DNA of 64,000 nucleotides from Rathayibacter sp. VKM Ac-2760 (GCF_009834185.1 NZ_CP047173.1:2728001-2792000), one strand, 5' to 3'; positions 51,823 through 61,538 are shown, counted from the stretch's first letter. The notes: a model not told the origin generated them from the sequence alone. Numbers and translations: made by a program.

Positions 51823-53460
51823 TTAGCGACGGCCCTTGACGATCTTCTCCTGGCCGACCTCGTCGGCCGAGATCGCCTTGTGCTCCTCGCGCCCGACCGA
51901 GGCGAGCGGCTTGCCCTCACCGGTCTGGAACTCGAGCTTGAAGCCGTCGACGGCACGGTGGAGCTCGGCGACGGTGTCGTCGGAGAGCACGTTCGTGTCG
52001 CGCAGCGTGGAGAGGACCTGCGTGTTGCGGCCCAGGTAGTCGAGCAGCTCGCGCTCGAAGCGCAGAACGTCGGGGACGGGCACCTCGTCGAGCTTGCCGT
52101 TCGTTCCGGCCCAGATCGAGACGACCTGCTCCTCGACGGGGTACGGCGAGTACTGCGGCTGCTTGAGCAGCTCGGTGAGGCGAGCGCCGCGGGCGAGCTG
52201 GCGACGCGAGGCGGCGTCCAGGTCGGACGCGAACATCGCGAAGGCCTCGAGCGAGCGGTACTGCGCCAGCTCGAGCTTCAGCGTTCCGGAGACCTTCTTG
52301 ATCGACTTGACCTGGGCGTCACCGCCGACGCGCGAGACCGAGATGCCCACGTCGACCGCCGGACGCTGGTTGGCGTTGAAGAGGTCGGACTGGAGGAAGA
52401 TCTGGCCGTCGGTGATCGAGATCACGTTGGTCGGGATGTACGCCGAGACGTCGTTCGCCTTGGTCTCGATGATCGGGAGACCGGTCATCGAGCCGGCGCC
52501 GAGCTCGTCGGACAGCTTCGCGCAGCGCTCCAGCAGGCGGGAGTGCAGGTAGAAGACGTCGCCGGGGTACGCCTCGCGTCCCGGCGGGCGGCGCAGGAGG
52601 AGCGAAACGGCGCGGTAGGCCTCGGCCTGCTTCGACAGGTCGTCGAAGATGATCAGGACGTGCTTGCCGCCGTACATCCAGTGCTGGCCGATGGCCGAGC
52701 CGGTGTAGGGGGCGAGGTACTTGAAGCCCGCGGGGTCCGAGGCGGGGGACGCGACGATCGTCGTGTACTCCATCGCTCCGGCGTCCTCGAGCGCGCCCTT
52801 CACCGAGGCGATGGTCGAGCCCTTCTGGCCGATGGCGACGTAGATGCAGCGGACCTGCTTGTTGGTGTCGCCGGACTCCCAGTTGGCCTTCTGGTTGATG
52901 ATCGTGTCGATCGCGATCGCGGTCTTGCCGGTCTGGCGGTCGCCGATGATCAGCTGGCGCTGGCCGCGGCCGACCGGGATCATCGCGTCGATGGCCTTGA
53001 TGCCGGTCTGCAGCGGCTCGTGGACCGACTTGCGCGACATGACGCCGGGGGCCTGGAGCTCGAGGGCGCGGCGGCCCTCGGAGGCGATGTCGCCGAGTCC
53101 GTCGATCGGGTTGCCGAGCGGGTCGACGACGCGGCCGAGGTAGCCGTCGCCGACGGGGACGGAGAGGACCTCGCCCGTGCGGGTGACCTCCATGCCCTCC
53201 TCGATGCCGGAGAACTCGCCAAGGACGACGACGCCGATCTCGTTCTCGTCGAGGTTCTGGGCGAGGCCCAGGACGCCGTTGGAGAAGCGGATCAGCTCGT
53301 TCGCCATGACGCCGGGGAGACCCTCGACGTGGGCGATGCCGTCGGCGGCGTCGATGACGTAGCCGACCTCGGTGGTGGACGCCTTGCCCGGCTCGTACGA
53401 CGAGACGAAGTCCTTCAGCGCGTCGCGGATCTCATCCGGGCTGATGGTGATATCTGCCAT
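51823..53460 (-). CDS. atpA: ATP synthase F1 subunit alpha
   Basis: 545 residues; regulatory nucleotide-binding subunit. Walker A GDRQTGKTAIAIDTI and the C-terminal region PAVDVGISVSRVGGDAQ with the arginine finger. It has the ~35-residue C-terminal extension seen in many actinobacterial AtpA proteins (FQTGEGKPLASVGREEH...), which in mycobacteria influences ATP hydrolysis. Confidence 0.98.
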   Translation of the reverse strand: MADITISPDEIRDALKDFVSSYEPGKASTTEVGYVIDAADGIAHVEGLPGVMANELIRFSNGVLGLAQNLDENEIGVVVLGEFSGIEEGMEVTRTGEVLSVPVGDGYLGRVVDPLGNPIDGLGDIASEGRRALELQAPGVMSRKSVHEPLQTGIKAIDAMIPVGRGQRQLIIGDRQTGKTAIAIDTIINQKANWESGDTNKQVRCIYVAIGQKGSTIASVKGALEDAGAMEYTTIVASPASDPAGFKYLAPYTGSAIGQHWMYGGKHVLIIFDDLSKQAEAYRAVSLLLRRPPGREAYPGDVFYLHSRLLERCAKLSDELGAGSMTGLPIIETKANDVSAYIPTNVISITDGQIFLQSDLFNANQRPAVDVGISVSRVGGDAQVKSIKKVSGTLKLELAQYRSLEAFAMFASDLDAASRRQLARGARLTELLKQPQYSPYPVEEQVVSIWAGTNGKLDEVPVPDVLRFERELLDYLGRNTQVLSTLRDTNVLSDDTVAELHRAVDGFKLEFQTGEGKPLASVGREEHKAISADEVGQEKIVKGRR

Positions 53461-53572
53461 GGGAATTCCTATTCGTTGGGTCCGTGCGAGCCGAAGCGGT
53501 CGTCGGGGCCTGACCTGGGTGGTGCGGAGGTCGGAGGCGGCGCGAGCCGCTCCCTGAGGATACGTGCGTCCG

Positions 53573-54367
53573 TCAGGACGCGAGCTGGAGCTTCAGGTCG
53601 GACAGCCGCGCCGAGACGGTTCCGTCGATGACCTCGTCGCCGACGTGCAGTCGCATGCCGCCCAGGAGGGAGGGGTCGACCAGGACGTTGACGGAGACCG
53701 GGCGGCCGTACTGGCGCGTGAGCGCCGAGCGGAGCCGGTCGAGCTGCTCGGGGTGCAGCGGAGCCGCGACCGAGACCGTGGCGATGGTGAAACCGCCCTG
53801 ATCGGCGACGACGCCCGCGGCGAAGCGGACGAGCTCGGGGATGCGGCGACCGCGCGGGTGCGCGATCAACTGGCGGAGGATCGCGAGCGTCTCCGCGGCG
53901 GCCTTGCCCTCGAGGAGGCGCTGCACGAGCGCGACCTTCGAGTCCGCGGCGGCGAGCTTGCTGCCGAGCGCGAGCTCGAGCTGCGCGTCCGACGCCACGA
54001 CGGCGCCGAAGGTCTGCAGCTCGGTCTCGAGCGAGACTCCCTCCGGAGTGGCGGAGGCGATCGCGCGGACCCCGACCTCCTCGATCCCGGCGATCAGATC
54101 GCTCGGGCTCGACCAGCGGTGTCCGACGACGACGGTGAGCAGGCGCTTGGCCGGCTCGCCGAAGGGCGCGAACACCCGGGCGACGAGAGCCTGGCGGCTG
54201 CCCGCGTCGGTGCTCGGGTCGGAGAGGACCGTGCGCAGCTGCGCCTGCCCGTCGATGACCCGGGCCGCCTCGAAGAGCTGCTGGGCCGTGTCGAGGGACG
54301 CCTGGCCGCCGAGGGCGGAGAGCTCCGCCTTCGCCGACGCGAGTGCCTGCCTTGACGCGCTGCCCAT
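53573..54367 (-). CDS. atpH: ATP synthase F1 subunit delta
   Basis: 264 residues; part of the peripheral stalk joining F1 to subunit b. Conserved C-terminal block LGGMRLHVGDEVIDGTVSARLSDL. Longer than the ~180-residue E. coli subunit, as is usual in high-GC actinobacteria. The ATG shares a nucleotide with the atpF stop (TGATG). Confidence 0.95.
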   Translation of the reverse strand: MGSASRQALASAKAELSALGGQASLDTAQQLFEAARVIDGQAQLRTVLSDPSTDAGSRQALVARVFAPFGEPAKRLLTVVVGHRWSSPSDLIAGIEEVGVRAIASATPEGVSLETELQTFGAVVASDAQLELALGSKLAAADSKVALVQRLLEGKAAAETLAILRQLIAHPRGRRIPELVRFAAGVVADQGGFTIATVSVAAPLHPEQLDRLRSALTRQYGRPVSVNVLVDPSLLGGMRLHVGDEVIDGTVSARLSDLKLQLAS

Positions 54368-54924
54368 CAGCTGTTCGCCTTCTCCGAGGCCTCGAGGTCG
54401 GCGAGGAAGCGGTCCACGATCGCGGACGCCTTCGCGTCGTCGTTGAGGCTCTCGCCGATCACGCCGGAGGCGAGATCGATGGCGAGGGTTCCGACTTCGG
54501 AGCGCAGAGCGACGACGGCCGACTGGCGGTCCGCCTCGATCTGGGCGTGCGCGTTCTGGAGGATGCGCTCGGCCTCGGCCTGCGCCTGCTCCTTCTTCGC
54601 CGCCACGATCGCATTGCCGTCGGCGTTCGCCTTCTCGCGGATCACTCCGGCCTCGGCGCGAGCCTCGGCCAGCTGAGCGGTGTACTTCTCGAGCGCGATC
54701 TCAGCCTGTCGCTGGGCCTCGTCGGCCTTCGCGATGTTCCCCTCGATCGCGGCGGAGCGCGCGTCGAGCATCGTCTGGATGCGCGGCAGGACCAGCCTCC
54801 AGAAGAAGAACAGCAGGATGAGGAAGATCACCCCCGACCAGAAGAAGTCGTAGAACTCCGGGATCAGAATGACCGCGGGGACGTCACCTTCTTCCGCAGC
54901 GATGTTCACAGCGGTGCTGAACAC
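54367..54924 (-). CDS. atpF: ATP synthase F0 subunit b
   Basis: 185 residues: one membrane helix (FWSGVIFLILLFFFWRLVLP, about 28-47) followed by a long Ala/Glu-rich coiled coil forming the stator stalk. GTG start, 2 nt after the atpE stop. Confidence 0.95.
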   Translation of the reverse strand: MFSTAVNIAAEEGDVPAVILIPEFYDFFWSGVIFLILLFFFWRLVLPRIQTMLDARSAAIEGNIAKADEAQRQAEIALEKYTAQLAEARAEAGVIREKANADGNAIVAAKKEQAQAEAERILQNAHAQIEADRQSAVVALRSEVGTLAIDLASGVIGESLNDDAKASAIVDRFLADLEASEKANS

Positions 54925-54926
54925 GA

Positions 54927-55163
54927 CTACGCCGCGAAGATGAAGTAGGTGGCGAGACCGATGAGCGCGAGCACCTCGGTGAACGCGATGCCGAGGAACA
55001 TCGTGGTCTGGAGGCGGCCGGCCATCTCGGGCTGGCGCGCCATGGCCTCGACGGTCTTGCCCGCGACGATGCCGACACCGATGCCGGGGCCGATCGCTGC
55101 GAGGCCGTAACCGACCGTCGCGATGTTGCCGGTGAGTTCGGCGAGAACGGTGACTGAGTCCAC
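54927..55163 (-). CDS. atpE: ATP synthase F0 subunit c
   Basis: 78 residues: two membrane helices with the glycine-rich helix GYGLAAIGPGIGVGIVAGK, the polar loop ARQPEM and the proton-carrying Glu in FTEVLALIGLATYF. The number of c subunits per ring cannot be read from sequence. Confidence 0.97.
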   Translation of the reverse strand: MDSVTVLAELTGNIATVGYGLAAIGPGIGVGIVAGKTVEAMARQPEMAGRLQTTMFLGIAFTEVLALIGLATYFIFAA

Positions 55164-55195
55164 GAGTGGGTCCTTTCAGTGGGGTGATCGTGTGA

Positions 55196-55211
55196 ACGGG
55201 CGGGAGCCCGT
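55196..55211 (-). repeat. Small hairpin between atpB and atpE
   Basis: ACGGGC-ggga-GCCCGT, 6 bp, in the 59-nt gap. It could affect mRNA processing or the relative dose of subunit c. Confidence 0.4.
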
Positions 55212-55222
55212 GAGTAGTGGGG

Positions 55223-56071
55223 TCAGTGCTCCTCGGCGACGGCCAACTGGATGTAGACCGCAGCGAGGAGGGTGAAGATGTAGGCCTGCAGCACGGCGAC
55301 CAGGAGCTCGAAGAGCGTGAAGGCGCCGCCGAAGGCGAAGGTCACGACCCCGAAGAGCTTGAAGCCCGGGTCGATCTGCGAGCTGAAGAGGAAGAACTGC
55401 GTGGCCGAGAAGCACAGCACCAGGAGCAGGTGCCCGACGATCATGTTCATCACGAGCCGCAGCGCGAGCGAGAGCGGACGGATGATGAACGTCTGCAGCA
55501 GCTCGATCGGCGTGAGGATGAAGTAGATCAGGAACGGGGCCCCGGGCGGGAACAGGGCGTTCTTGAAGAAGCCCATCCCCCGGTCCTTGATGCCGGCGTA
55601 GATGAAGGTGACGTACGCCACCAGGCCGAGGAAGAGCGGCATGCCGACGACCGAGGTTCCCGCGATGTTCAGGAACGGCACGATGCCGGTGAGGTTCATC
55701 GCGATGATCGCGAAGAAGATCGTCACCAGGATCGGCAGGAAGCGGCGCGCGTCCTTCTCGCCGAGGATGTCCTTCGCGATCGTCACGCGGACGAAGTCGA
55801 AGGCCATCTCCACGACGCTCTGGAAGCGGCCGGGGACGATACGCATCTTGCGCGTCCCCAGGTAGAAGAACAGCATCAGTGCGATGACCGCGATGAAGCG
55901 GACCAGCATGACGCGGTTGATCTCGAAAGGGGTTCCCTCGAAGAGGAAACCGGGCGGGAAGAACTCGGAGATCGACGGGGTGTGGAAGTCACTCTCACCG
56001 GTCGAGGACGAGACCAACAGGGTCACAGCGTTAGCAAACAGCGCTAGCTCCTGGAATTCGGGGCGTGGCAC
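55223..56071 (-). CDS. atpB: ATP synthase F0 subunit a
   Basis: Up to 282 residues with five to six membrane helices. The half-channel arginine is in IIRPLSLALRLVMNMIVGHLL, and the C-terminal helix is AVLQAYIFTLLAAVYIQLA. The start is uncertain: GTG 56071 opens the longest frame but has no Shine-Dalgarno, while GTG 56026 (VTLLVSSS) would give a family-like N-terminus 15 residues shorter. CAGGAG lies between the two. First structural F0 gene of the operon. Confidence 0.93.
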   Translation of the reverse strand: MPRPEFQELALFANAVTLLVSSSTGESDFHTPSISEFFPPGFLFEGTPFEINRVMLVRFIAVIALMLFFYLGTRKMRIVPGRFQSVVEMAFDFVRVTIAKDILGEKDARRFLPILVTIFFAIIAMNLTGIVPFLNIAGTSVVGMPLFLGLVAYVTFIYAGIKDRGMGFFKNALFPPGAPFLIYFILTPIELLQTFIIRPLSLALRLVMNMIVGHLLLVLCFSATQFFLFSSQIDPGFKLFGVVTFAFGGAFTLFELLVAVLQAYIFTLLAAVYIQLAVAEEH

Positions 56072-56225
56072 GTGGCAGACGAACGACGTGAATCGTTCGG
56101 ACGCAACGCTCTCGCGACGACGAAAGGTGGGGTATTCCGCTCGGACGGCGTTCGCACTCGGCGGTCGACATCAACGATGAGACGACCTGAGGACGGGCAC
56201 ACGTCGCCTGCGGGGATTGGACCCT

Positions 56226-56231
56226 ACTGTA
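56226..56231 (-). promoter_or_regulatory. Putative -10 box of the atpB operon
   Basis: TACAGT on the minus strand in the 218-nt gap between the atpI-like gene and atpB, giving a leader of about 150 nt. No strong -35 is seen. Confidence 0.35.
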
Positions 56232-56289
56232 GCAACAGAACGGCCTGAGAGCCGAATCGTGATCCTCTCAGACGGCACTCGGGCGGCGC

Positions 56290-56736
56290 TCATCGGGCGA
56301 TGTCGCTGACGTTCGCCATCCGCGAGCGCGAGACGACGAGCACGTCGATCACGAGCGAGCCGAGGACCGCGGCGATGATCGTGACGAACATCGCGGTGCT
56401 GTTCAGCCAGGGCTGGTCGCGGAGGACGAGGGCCGCGATCACGAAGAGGACGAACTTGGCCAGCCAGGTGCCGAGCACCACGGCGAAGAAGCCGCCGATG
56501 TCCAGGCGGTTGGCGACCAGGATGCTCGCCGCCGTGAGCGCCACCATCACACCGCCGACGATCGCGCCGAGCAGGGCGCCCACGGCCCCCTCCCCGCCCG
56601 CGGCGAGGAAGCCGACGATCGTGCCGACGACCGCCAGGGCGAGCACGAAGACTCCGCCGACGGCGAGCGTGCGCCGCAGGACGGGGACCGAGGCGGGCTG
56701 GGGACGGGGGGTGGCCGGGGAGTCTCCGGTCATCAT
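56290..56736 (-). CDS. AtpI-like membrane protein
   Basis: 148 residues with four hydrophobic segments (AVGGVFVLALAVVGTIVGFLA; GALLGAIVGGVMVALTAASILV; FFAVVLGTWLAKFVLFVIAALVL; MFVTIIAAVLGSLVIDVLVV). Its position between wecA and atpB matches atpI in mycobacteria and relatives, where the protein helps assemble the c-ring or load magnesium. Sequence similarity to classical AtpI is weak. Its ATG overlaps the wecA stop (ATGA). Confidence 0.8.
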   Translation of the reverse strand: MMTGDSPATPRPQPASVPVLRRTLAVGGVFVLALAVVGTIVGFLAAGGEGAVGALLGAIVGGVMVALTAASILVANRLDIGGFFAVVLGTWLAKFVLFVIAALVLRDQPWLNSTAMFVTIIAAVLGSLVIDVLVVSRSRMANVSDIAR

Positions 56737-57971
56737 GCTTCTTTCTGCGCCGGACGCGGCGCTGTCGTGTTCTGTCCGAGCGGGACCTCGGCCGCGGTGC
56801 GGCCCGGCTCCGCCGAGGAGGCGCGGTCGAGGGGGTCGAGGACCGGGGACGCCTCCGCCGACTGCGCGGCCGCCTCGAGCCGCTTGCGGCGGCTGAGCGG
56901 CAGGAGCGTGACGACGGTGCAGACGACGAGGCCGACGGCGAGGAAGCCGAGCGGCACCCAGAGCACGTCGACGACGAACATCAGCAGGCAGCTGAAGGCG
57001 ACGACGGCCGTCCAGGCGTAGAAGATGAGCACGGCGTGCAGGTGCGAGTGGCCCATGTCGAGCAGGCGGTGGTGCAGGTGCTTCCGGTCGGCGCTGAACG
57101 GCGACTTGCCCGCGCGCAGCCGGCGGAAGACGGCGAGACCGAAGTCCATCAGCGGCACGACGAGGATCGCGAACGGCAGGATGATCGGGATGAACGCCGG
57201 CAGCAGCTCCTTCGCCGCGAGCTGCGAGGGGTCGATCTGCCCGGTGACCGCGATCGCCGAGGTCGCCATCAGCATGCCGACGAGCAGCGCTCCGCCGTCG
57301 CCCATGAACATCTTCGCGGGCCGCCAGTTGATCGGCAGGAAGCCGGCGCACGCGCCGACGAGCACGACCGCGATGAGCGAGGCGAGGTTGAAGTAGTCGG
57401 TCGGCGACGTCTGCTGCACCAGCAGGTAGCTGTAGAGGAAGAAGACGCCGTTCGCGATCAGGGCGACGCCGGCGACGAGGCCGTCGAGGCCGTCGATGAA
57501 GTTGAGCGCGTTGGTGACCAGCACGATCGCGAGCACGGTGATGATCAGCGACATCCAGGGCGAGCCGACCGTGAGACCGCCGATCGGCAGCGAGACGATC
57601 TGGACGCCCTTCCAGGCGATCAGCCCGGCGGCGATCATCTGCCCGGCGAGCTTCGTCGTCCAGTCCAGGTCCCAGATGTCGTCCGCCACGCCGATCAGGA
57701 CGATCAGCAGGCTCGCCCCGAGGATCGCGAGGATCGGCTCGGGATTCGCGAAGACCAGCCGGAAGTAGGGCAGCTGCGAGGCGATGCCGAAGCCGACGAG
57801 GATCCCGAGGAACATTGCGATGCCGCCGAGGCGCGGGGTCGGCCGGGTGTGCATGTCGCGCACCCGGATCGCCGGGTAGAGCCGGTACTTCAGGCTCAGC
57901 TTCCAGATGACCCAGGAGAGCCCGCAGGTCACGACCGCCACGGCGATCGAGACCAGGACGAAGGTGATCAT
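56733..57971 (-). CDS. wecA: UDP-GlcNAc:undecaprenyl-phosphate GlcNAc-1-phosphate transferase
   Basis: 412-residue multi-pass protein of the MraY/WecA/TagO family. Conserved cytoplasmic motifs: RPTPRLGGIAMFLG, GVADDIWDLDW, NALNFIDGLDGLVAG (catalytic Asp), MFMGDGGALLVG and DRKHLHHRLLDMGHSH. The HHRLLDMGHSH motif favours the WecA/TagO branch over MraY. It makes the first lipid-linked sugar for wall glycopolymers or arabinogalactan-like polymers, and suits the surface-polysaccharide genes upstream. A disordered C-terminal tail of ~55 residues is present. Three nt follow sua5. Confidence 0.93.
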   Translation of the reverse strand: MITFVLVSIAVAVVTCGLSWVIWKLSLKYRLYPAIRVRDMHTRPTPRLGGIAMFLGILVGFGIASQLPYFRLVFANPEPILAILGASLLIVLIGVADDIWDLDWTTKLAGQMIAAGLIAWKGVQIVSLPIGGLTVGSPWMSLIITVLAIVLVTNALNFIDGLDGLVAGVALIANGVFFLYSYLLVQQTSPTDYFNLASLIAVVLVGACAGFLPINWRPAKMFMGDGGALLVGMLMATSAIAVTGQIDPSQLAAKELLPAFIPIILPFAILVVPLMDFGLAVFRRLRAGKSPFSADRKHLHHRLLDMGHSHLHAVLIFYAWTAVVAFSCLLMFVVDVLWVPLGFLAVGLVVCTVVTLLPLSRRKRLEAAAQSAEASPVLDPLDRASSAEPGRTAAEVPLGQNTTAPRPAQKEA

Positions 57972-57974
57972 CGG

Positions 57975-58877
57975 CTACTCACCCGGGGCGGGATCGGGGC
58001 GCGCGCTGCCGCTCGCCGCCGCCTCGTCCTGCAGGCGGGCGCGGGACGCCCAGTCCGGCCGCGCCGTGGGAGCGGGCTGCTCCTCGGCGACGGCGGGCTC
58101 GTCGTCCTCGATCGAGGGATCGCTGAGCTCGGTCGAGGCGTCGTAGGACGGGCTCGTCGCGGGGACCTCGGGCTCCTCGGCCGTGGCGACGCCGTCGAGG
58201 AGCAGGCCGCCCACGACCTCGCGGATGCTCTCGGCGGAGACGACGCCCTGGCGGAGGATCCGCAGGGTGCCGCCCTCGAAGCTGAGTGCCGTCGCGTCGA
58301 CGATGGTGGAGGACTCGCTCGCGCCGGCGGGACGGTCGCTGTAGCGGCGGCCGGCGGCACCCGCGTCGAGGTAGACGTCGACGGAGTCGCCGAGCTGCTC
58401 GAACGCCTCCTGCGCCGTGGTCGCGGAGGGCTTGCCGGTGCGGTTCGCGGAGGAGACCGCGAGTGGCCCCGTCTCGGCCAGCAGCTCGAGGGTCACGGGA
58501 TTGTCGGGCATGCGCAGGGCGACGGTGCCGCGGGTCTCCCCCAGGTCCCAGACGAGGGACGGCTGGGCGTGCAGCACGATCGTCAGCCCGCCGGGCCAGA
58601 AGGCCTTCGCGAGCTCGCGGACGGCCTCCGGGACGTTCTCCGCGAGGGCGTCGAGAGCGGCGACGTCGCCGATCAGCACGGGCGGCGGGGACTGCCGGGT
58701 GCGCCCCTTGGCGTCGAGCAGGCGCTGCACCGCGGCGGCGTCGAAGGCGTTCGCCGCGACCCCGTACACCGTGTCGGTCGGCAGGACGACGAGCTCGCCG
58801 CGGCCGATCGCCGTTCGCGCGAGCCGGGTGCCGGTCAGGAGGTCCGTGTCGACGGAGCAGTCGTAGATGCGAGACAT
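57975..58877 (-). CDS. L-threonylcarbamoyladenylate synthase (Sua5/YciO/YrdC)
   Basis: 300 residues. The YrdC domain (about 10-205) shows VVLPTDTVYGVAANAF, a KGRTRQSPPPVLI segment, FWPGGLTIVL, VALRMPDN and GPLAVSSANRTGKPSATT. It makes the threonylcarbamoyl donor for t6A37 in tRNAs. The last ~90 residues are an acidic, Pro/Ala-rich, probably disordered extension instead of the structured Sua5 domain. The sua5-wecA-atpI-atpB order is conserved in actinobacteria. TATCGT lies 9 nt before the ATG. Confidence 0.93.
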   Translation of the reverse strand: MSRIYDCSVDTDLLTGTRLARTAIGRGELVVLPTDTVYGVAANAFDAAAVQRLLDAKGRTRQSPPPVLIGDVAALDALAENVPEAVRELAKAFWPGGLTIVLHAQPSLVWDLGETRGTVALRMPDNPVTLELLAETGPLAVSSANRTGKPSATTAQEAFEQLGDSVDVYLDAGAAGRRYSDRPAGASESSTIVDATALSFEGGTLRILRQGVVSAESIREVVGGLLLDGVATAEEPEVPATSPSYDASTELSDPSIEDDEPAVAEEQPAPTARPDWASRARLQDEAAASGSARPDPAPGE

Positions 58878-59015
58878 AACGCGACAACGATACCGGGCAG
58901 CACCCTGACCGAGGCGATCCCGGGACTAACGTCGCCCCGCGCCGGACCCGATCGCGGGGACGGTCCGGTCGATCGCACGATGGACCGAGCTCGTGCGAGT
59001 GGAGTGGTGAGATCG

Positions 59016-60113
59016 GTGAGAGTGCTCTTCGACGCGTTCTGGTGGGTCAGCGGGCCGACGGCGAACCGGACGGTCCTGCGCGAGCTCGTGCTCCGCTGGC
59101 GGCGGGACCACCCGGGCGACGAGCTGATCATCGCGGTGCCCCGGCGCGAGGCGGCGGCGGCGCGGGCGGAGCCGGCGGCCTCCGGGCTCCGCGTGGTGGG
59201 CTCACGACTGCGCCCGCACGCCCTCAGCAACGCACTGGAGCTGCCGCGGCTGGCCCGCGCCGTCGCCGCCGATGTCGTCGTCGTGCACAACTACACGCCT
59301 GCCACCGGGTCCTGCCCGTCCGTCGTCTTCATCCACGACCTGGTGTTCGAGGACGAGCCCTCCTGGTTCAGCCGCGTCGAGCGGCTCTACTTCCGGCCGA
59401 TGGCGCTGCTGGCGAGGCGGGCCACCGCGGTCGCGACATCGACCTCGACCGAGGCGGCGCGGATGGAGCGCCTGCATCCCGAGCTGGCCCCCGTGCACGC
59501 GATCGGGCTCGCGGTCGCCACGGAGCTGCTCGCCGCGACGCCCGTGCGACCGCCCTGCGTCGAGGAGTCGCTTCCGTTCGCGCTGAGCGTGGGCCGACTG
59601 AACGCGCGGAAGAACCTCGTCGCCGCCGTTCGGGGTGCGAGGGCGTCGGGCCGCATCCGCCCTTCCACGCCGCTGCTGGTGGTCGGCAGCGCTGAGCACT
59701 CCGGGGCCGGCACCGGGGTGCCGCCGTCGATCCGAGCGCTGGTGCTCGAGGGGTCGGTGGTCTTCGCGGGCCGGGTCTCGGACGGCGAGCTGCGCTGGCT
59801 GTACGAGCACGCCGCCGTCACGATCTACTGCTCGCTCGACGAGGGCTTCGGGCTCCCGCCGATCGAGGCGATCGCCTTCGGCTCGTCCCTCGTCGTGAGC
59901 GACCGGCCGGTCTTCCACGAGACCGTGCCGGGCGTGGCCGAGTTCGCCGATCCGCTCGATCCCTCCGCCATCGCCGCGGCGGTGGACCGCGCCTGGCACT
60001 CGCGGCGGAGTGGGGACGCCGACCGCGGGGCCGGAGCGCTCGACGGCGGACACTGCTGGAGCGCGACCGTCGGTCGCCTGCGCGGTCTCTGCGAGGACGC
60101 CGCGAAGCGCTGA
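59016..60113 (+). CDS. Family 4-type glycosyltransferase
   Basis: 365 residues, GT-B fold. N-terminal VLFDAFWWVSGP, HNYTPATGSCPSVVFIHDLVFE; C-terminal donor domain LPFALSVGRLNARKNLVAAV and SLDEGFGLPPIEAIAFGSSLVVSDRPVFHE, the E-x7-E nucleotide-sugar motif of GT4 enzymes. It would add a sugar to a lipid-linked glycan. The start is chosen at GTG 59016 (protein MRVLFDAFW); GTGs at 59004 and 59007 are possible. First gene of the polysaccharide cluster running right. Confidence 0.88.
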   Translation: MRVLFDAFWWVSGPTANRTVLRELVLRWRRDHPGDELIIAVPRREAAAARAEPAASGLRVVGSRLRPHALSNALELPRLARAVAADVVVVHNYTPATGSCPSVVFIHDLVFEDEPSWFSRVERLYFRPMALLARRATAVATSTSTEAARMERLHPELAPVHAIGLAVATELLAATPVRPPCVEESLPFALSVGRLNARKNLVAAVRGARASGRIRPSTPLLVVGSAEHSGAGTGVPPSIRALVLEGSVVFAGRVSDGELRWLYEHAAVTIYCSLDEGFGLPPIEAIAFGSSLVVSDRPVFHETVPGVAEFADPLDPSAIAAAVDRAWHSRRSGDADRGAGALDGGHCWSATVGRLRGLCEDAAKR

Positions 60114-60233
60114 GGGCACGCGAGCGCGCGATCCGCGCCGCCGGACGCGCCAGACGGATCGCCGCGGAACCGGCGCCCTACCGTGTTCCGGCGGCTCGCC
60201 TGCCGTCGTGATCCCGATCGGGAGGCCCCTTCC

Positions 60234-61538
60234 ATGATCCGCCGCGTCGCTGCCCTGGTCGGGTCTCCGACGGCGCGCAGCTCCTCGAACGCCGCTCTCG
60301 AGCGCCTCGTCTCGCGCGGCGCGAGCGCGGTGGTCGGCCTCGTCGTCGCCGTCGCCGTCTCCCCCGCGGAGGCCGGCGTCTACGCAATGGCCTCCCTCGC
60401 GCTCACCCTCCTCCAGGAGGTCGGGGAGAACACCATGCGCCAGCTCGGTGTCGCGATGTGGCGGAGGGACGGCGGCGCGGAGCTCGTCCGGCGCTCGGCC
60501 GTGCTGATCTCCTGCGGCGGAGCAGCGGTCATGGCGGCGGTCGTCGGCACCCTGCTCGCGACGTCCGCCGCATCACCCGCCCAGACCCTGGCCCTCCTGC
60601 CGTTCGTCGCCGTCGCGGCGCTCCAGGGCGCGAGCATCCCGGCGCTGACCCGCGCCCAGTACGACGGGCGCTGGGCCTCGATCTCGCGCAGCCAGGCCGT
60701 CGGCAGCGTCGTCTCGGTCGTCGTGTGCGTCCCGCTCGCCCCCGTCGTCGGCATCGCGGCCGGCTCGCTGCAGACCTGCATCACCGAGGGGATCCTCCTC
60801 CTGCTGCTGAGGAGGACCGGGACGACGCCCGTCCCGGATCTGCCTCGGCGGCCGGTCCTCCGCGACCTCGTGCTGCCGTCTGTGCAGAGCAACTTCTTCG
60901 GCTGGCTGCAGGGCCAGACCGAGCGGATCCTGGTCACGGTCCTCGCCGGCGCCACGACGCTCGGCCTCTACTCGATCGCGAGTCAGGTCGCCCGCGCTGT
61001 CACGGACGCCGTCGTCCTCGGGCTCACCAACGTGCTCCGGTCGCGGCTGGCGACGGCGGGCACCGAGGCGGAGCGCTGTGCGGTCCTGCGCTCGATCCTG
61101 TCGCAGGCGATCGGCGCCGCTCTGACCGTCGAGACGACCATGGTCGCGATCGATCTCCTCGTGCTCGGTCGGATCCTCGAGCCGTCCTGGCATCCGGCGC
61201 TGCTGATCGTGCCGGTCCTCGCGATCTCGTCCGTCCCGCTGGCCTGCACCTGGTGCGTGTCCTCCTTCCTGATCGTCCAGGGGCGGGCGGGCGTCCTCCT
61301 GCCCTGGCACTGGGTCGGAGTCGGACTGGGGATCGGCGTCGGAGTCACCCTCGCCCAGGACCTGCTCCTCGGCGCCTCCTCGGCCGTCGCGCGGGACGCC
61401 GTCGCCCTCGCAGGCCGACTCCCCTTCGTCGCGCGGGACGTCGGCCGTCCTTTCCTCCTCGGCATCGCGATCTGCAGCGCGATCGGCGCCGCCATCGGAG
61501 CGGTCGGCTTCGGCGTCGCGCTCCTGCAGTACCGGTGA
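60234..61538 (+). CDS. Wzx-like polysaccharide flippase
   Basis: 434 residues with about twelve hydrophobic segments, in the MVF/oligosaccharide-flippase superfamily. NAALERLVSRGASAVVGLVVAVAVSP at the N-terminus and NFFGWLQGQTERILVTVLAGATTLGLYSIASQVAR in the middle are typical of Wzx/RfbX proteins. It would move undecaprenyl-linked repeat units across the membrane. ATG 60234 has GGGAGG 8 nt upstream. It lies between a glycosyltransferase and the polymerase-like gene. Confidence 0.85.
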   Translation: MIRRVAALVGSPTARSSSNAALERLVSRGASAVVGLVVAVAVSPAEAGVYAMASLALTLLQEVGENTMRQLGVAMWRRDGGAELVRRSAVLISCGGAAVMAAVVGTLLATSAASPAQTLALLPFVAVAALQGASIPALTRAQYDGRWASISRSQAVGSVVSVVVCVPLAPVVGIAAGSLQTCITEGILLLLLRRTGTTPVPDLPRRPVLRDLVLPSVQSNFFGWLQGQTERILVTVLAGATTLGLYSIASQVARAVTDAVVLGLTNVLRSRLATAGTEAERCAVLRSILSQAIGAALTVETTMVAIDLLVLGRILEPSWHPALLIVPVLAISSVPLACTWCVSSFLIVQGRAGVLLPWHWVGVGLGIGVGVTLAQDLLLGASSAVARDAVALAGRLPFVARDVGRPFLLGIAICSAIGAAIGAVGFGVALLQYR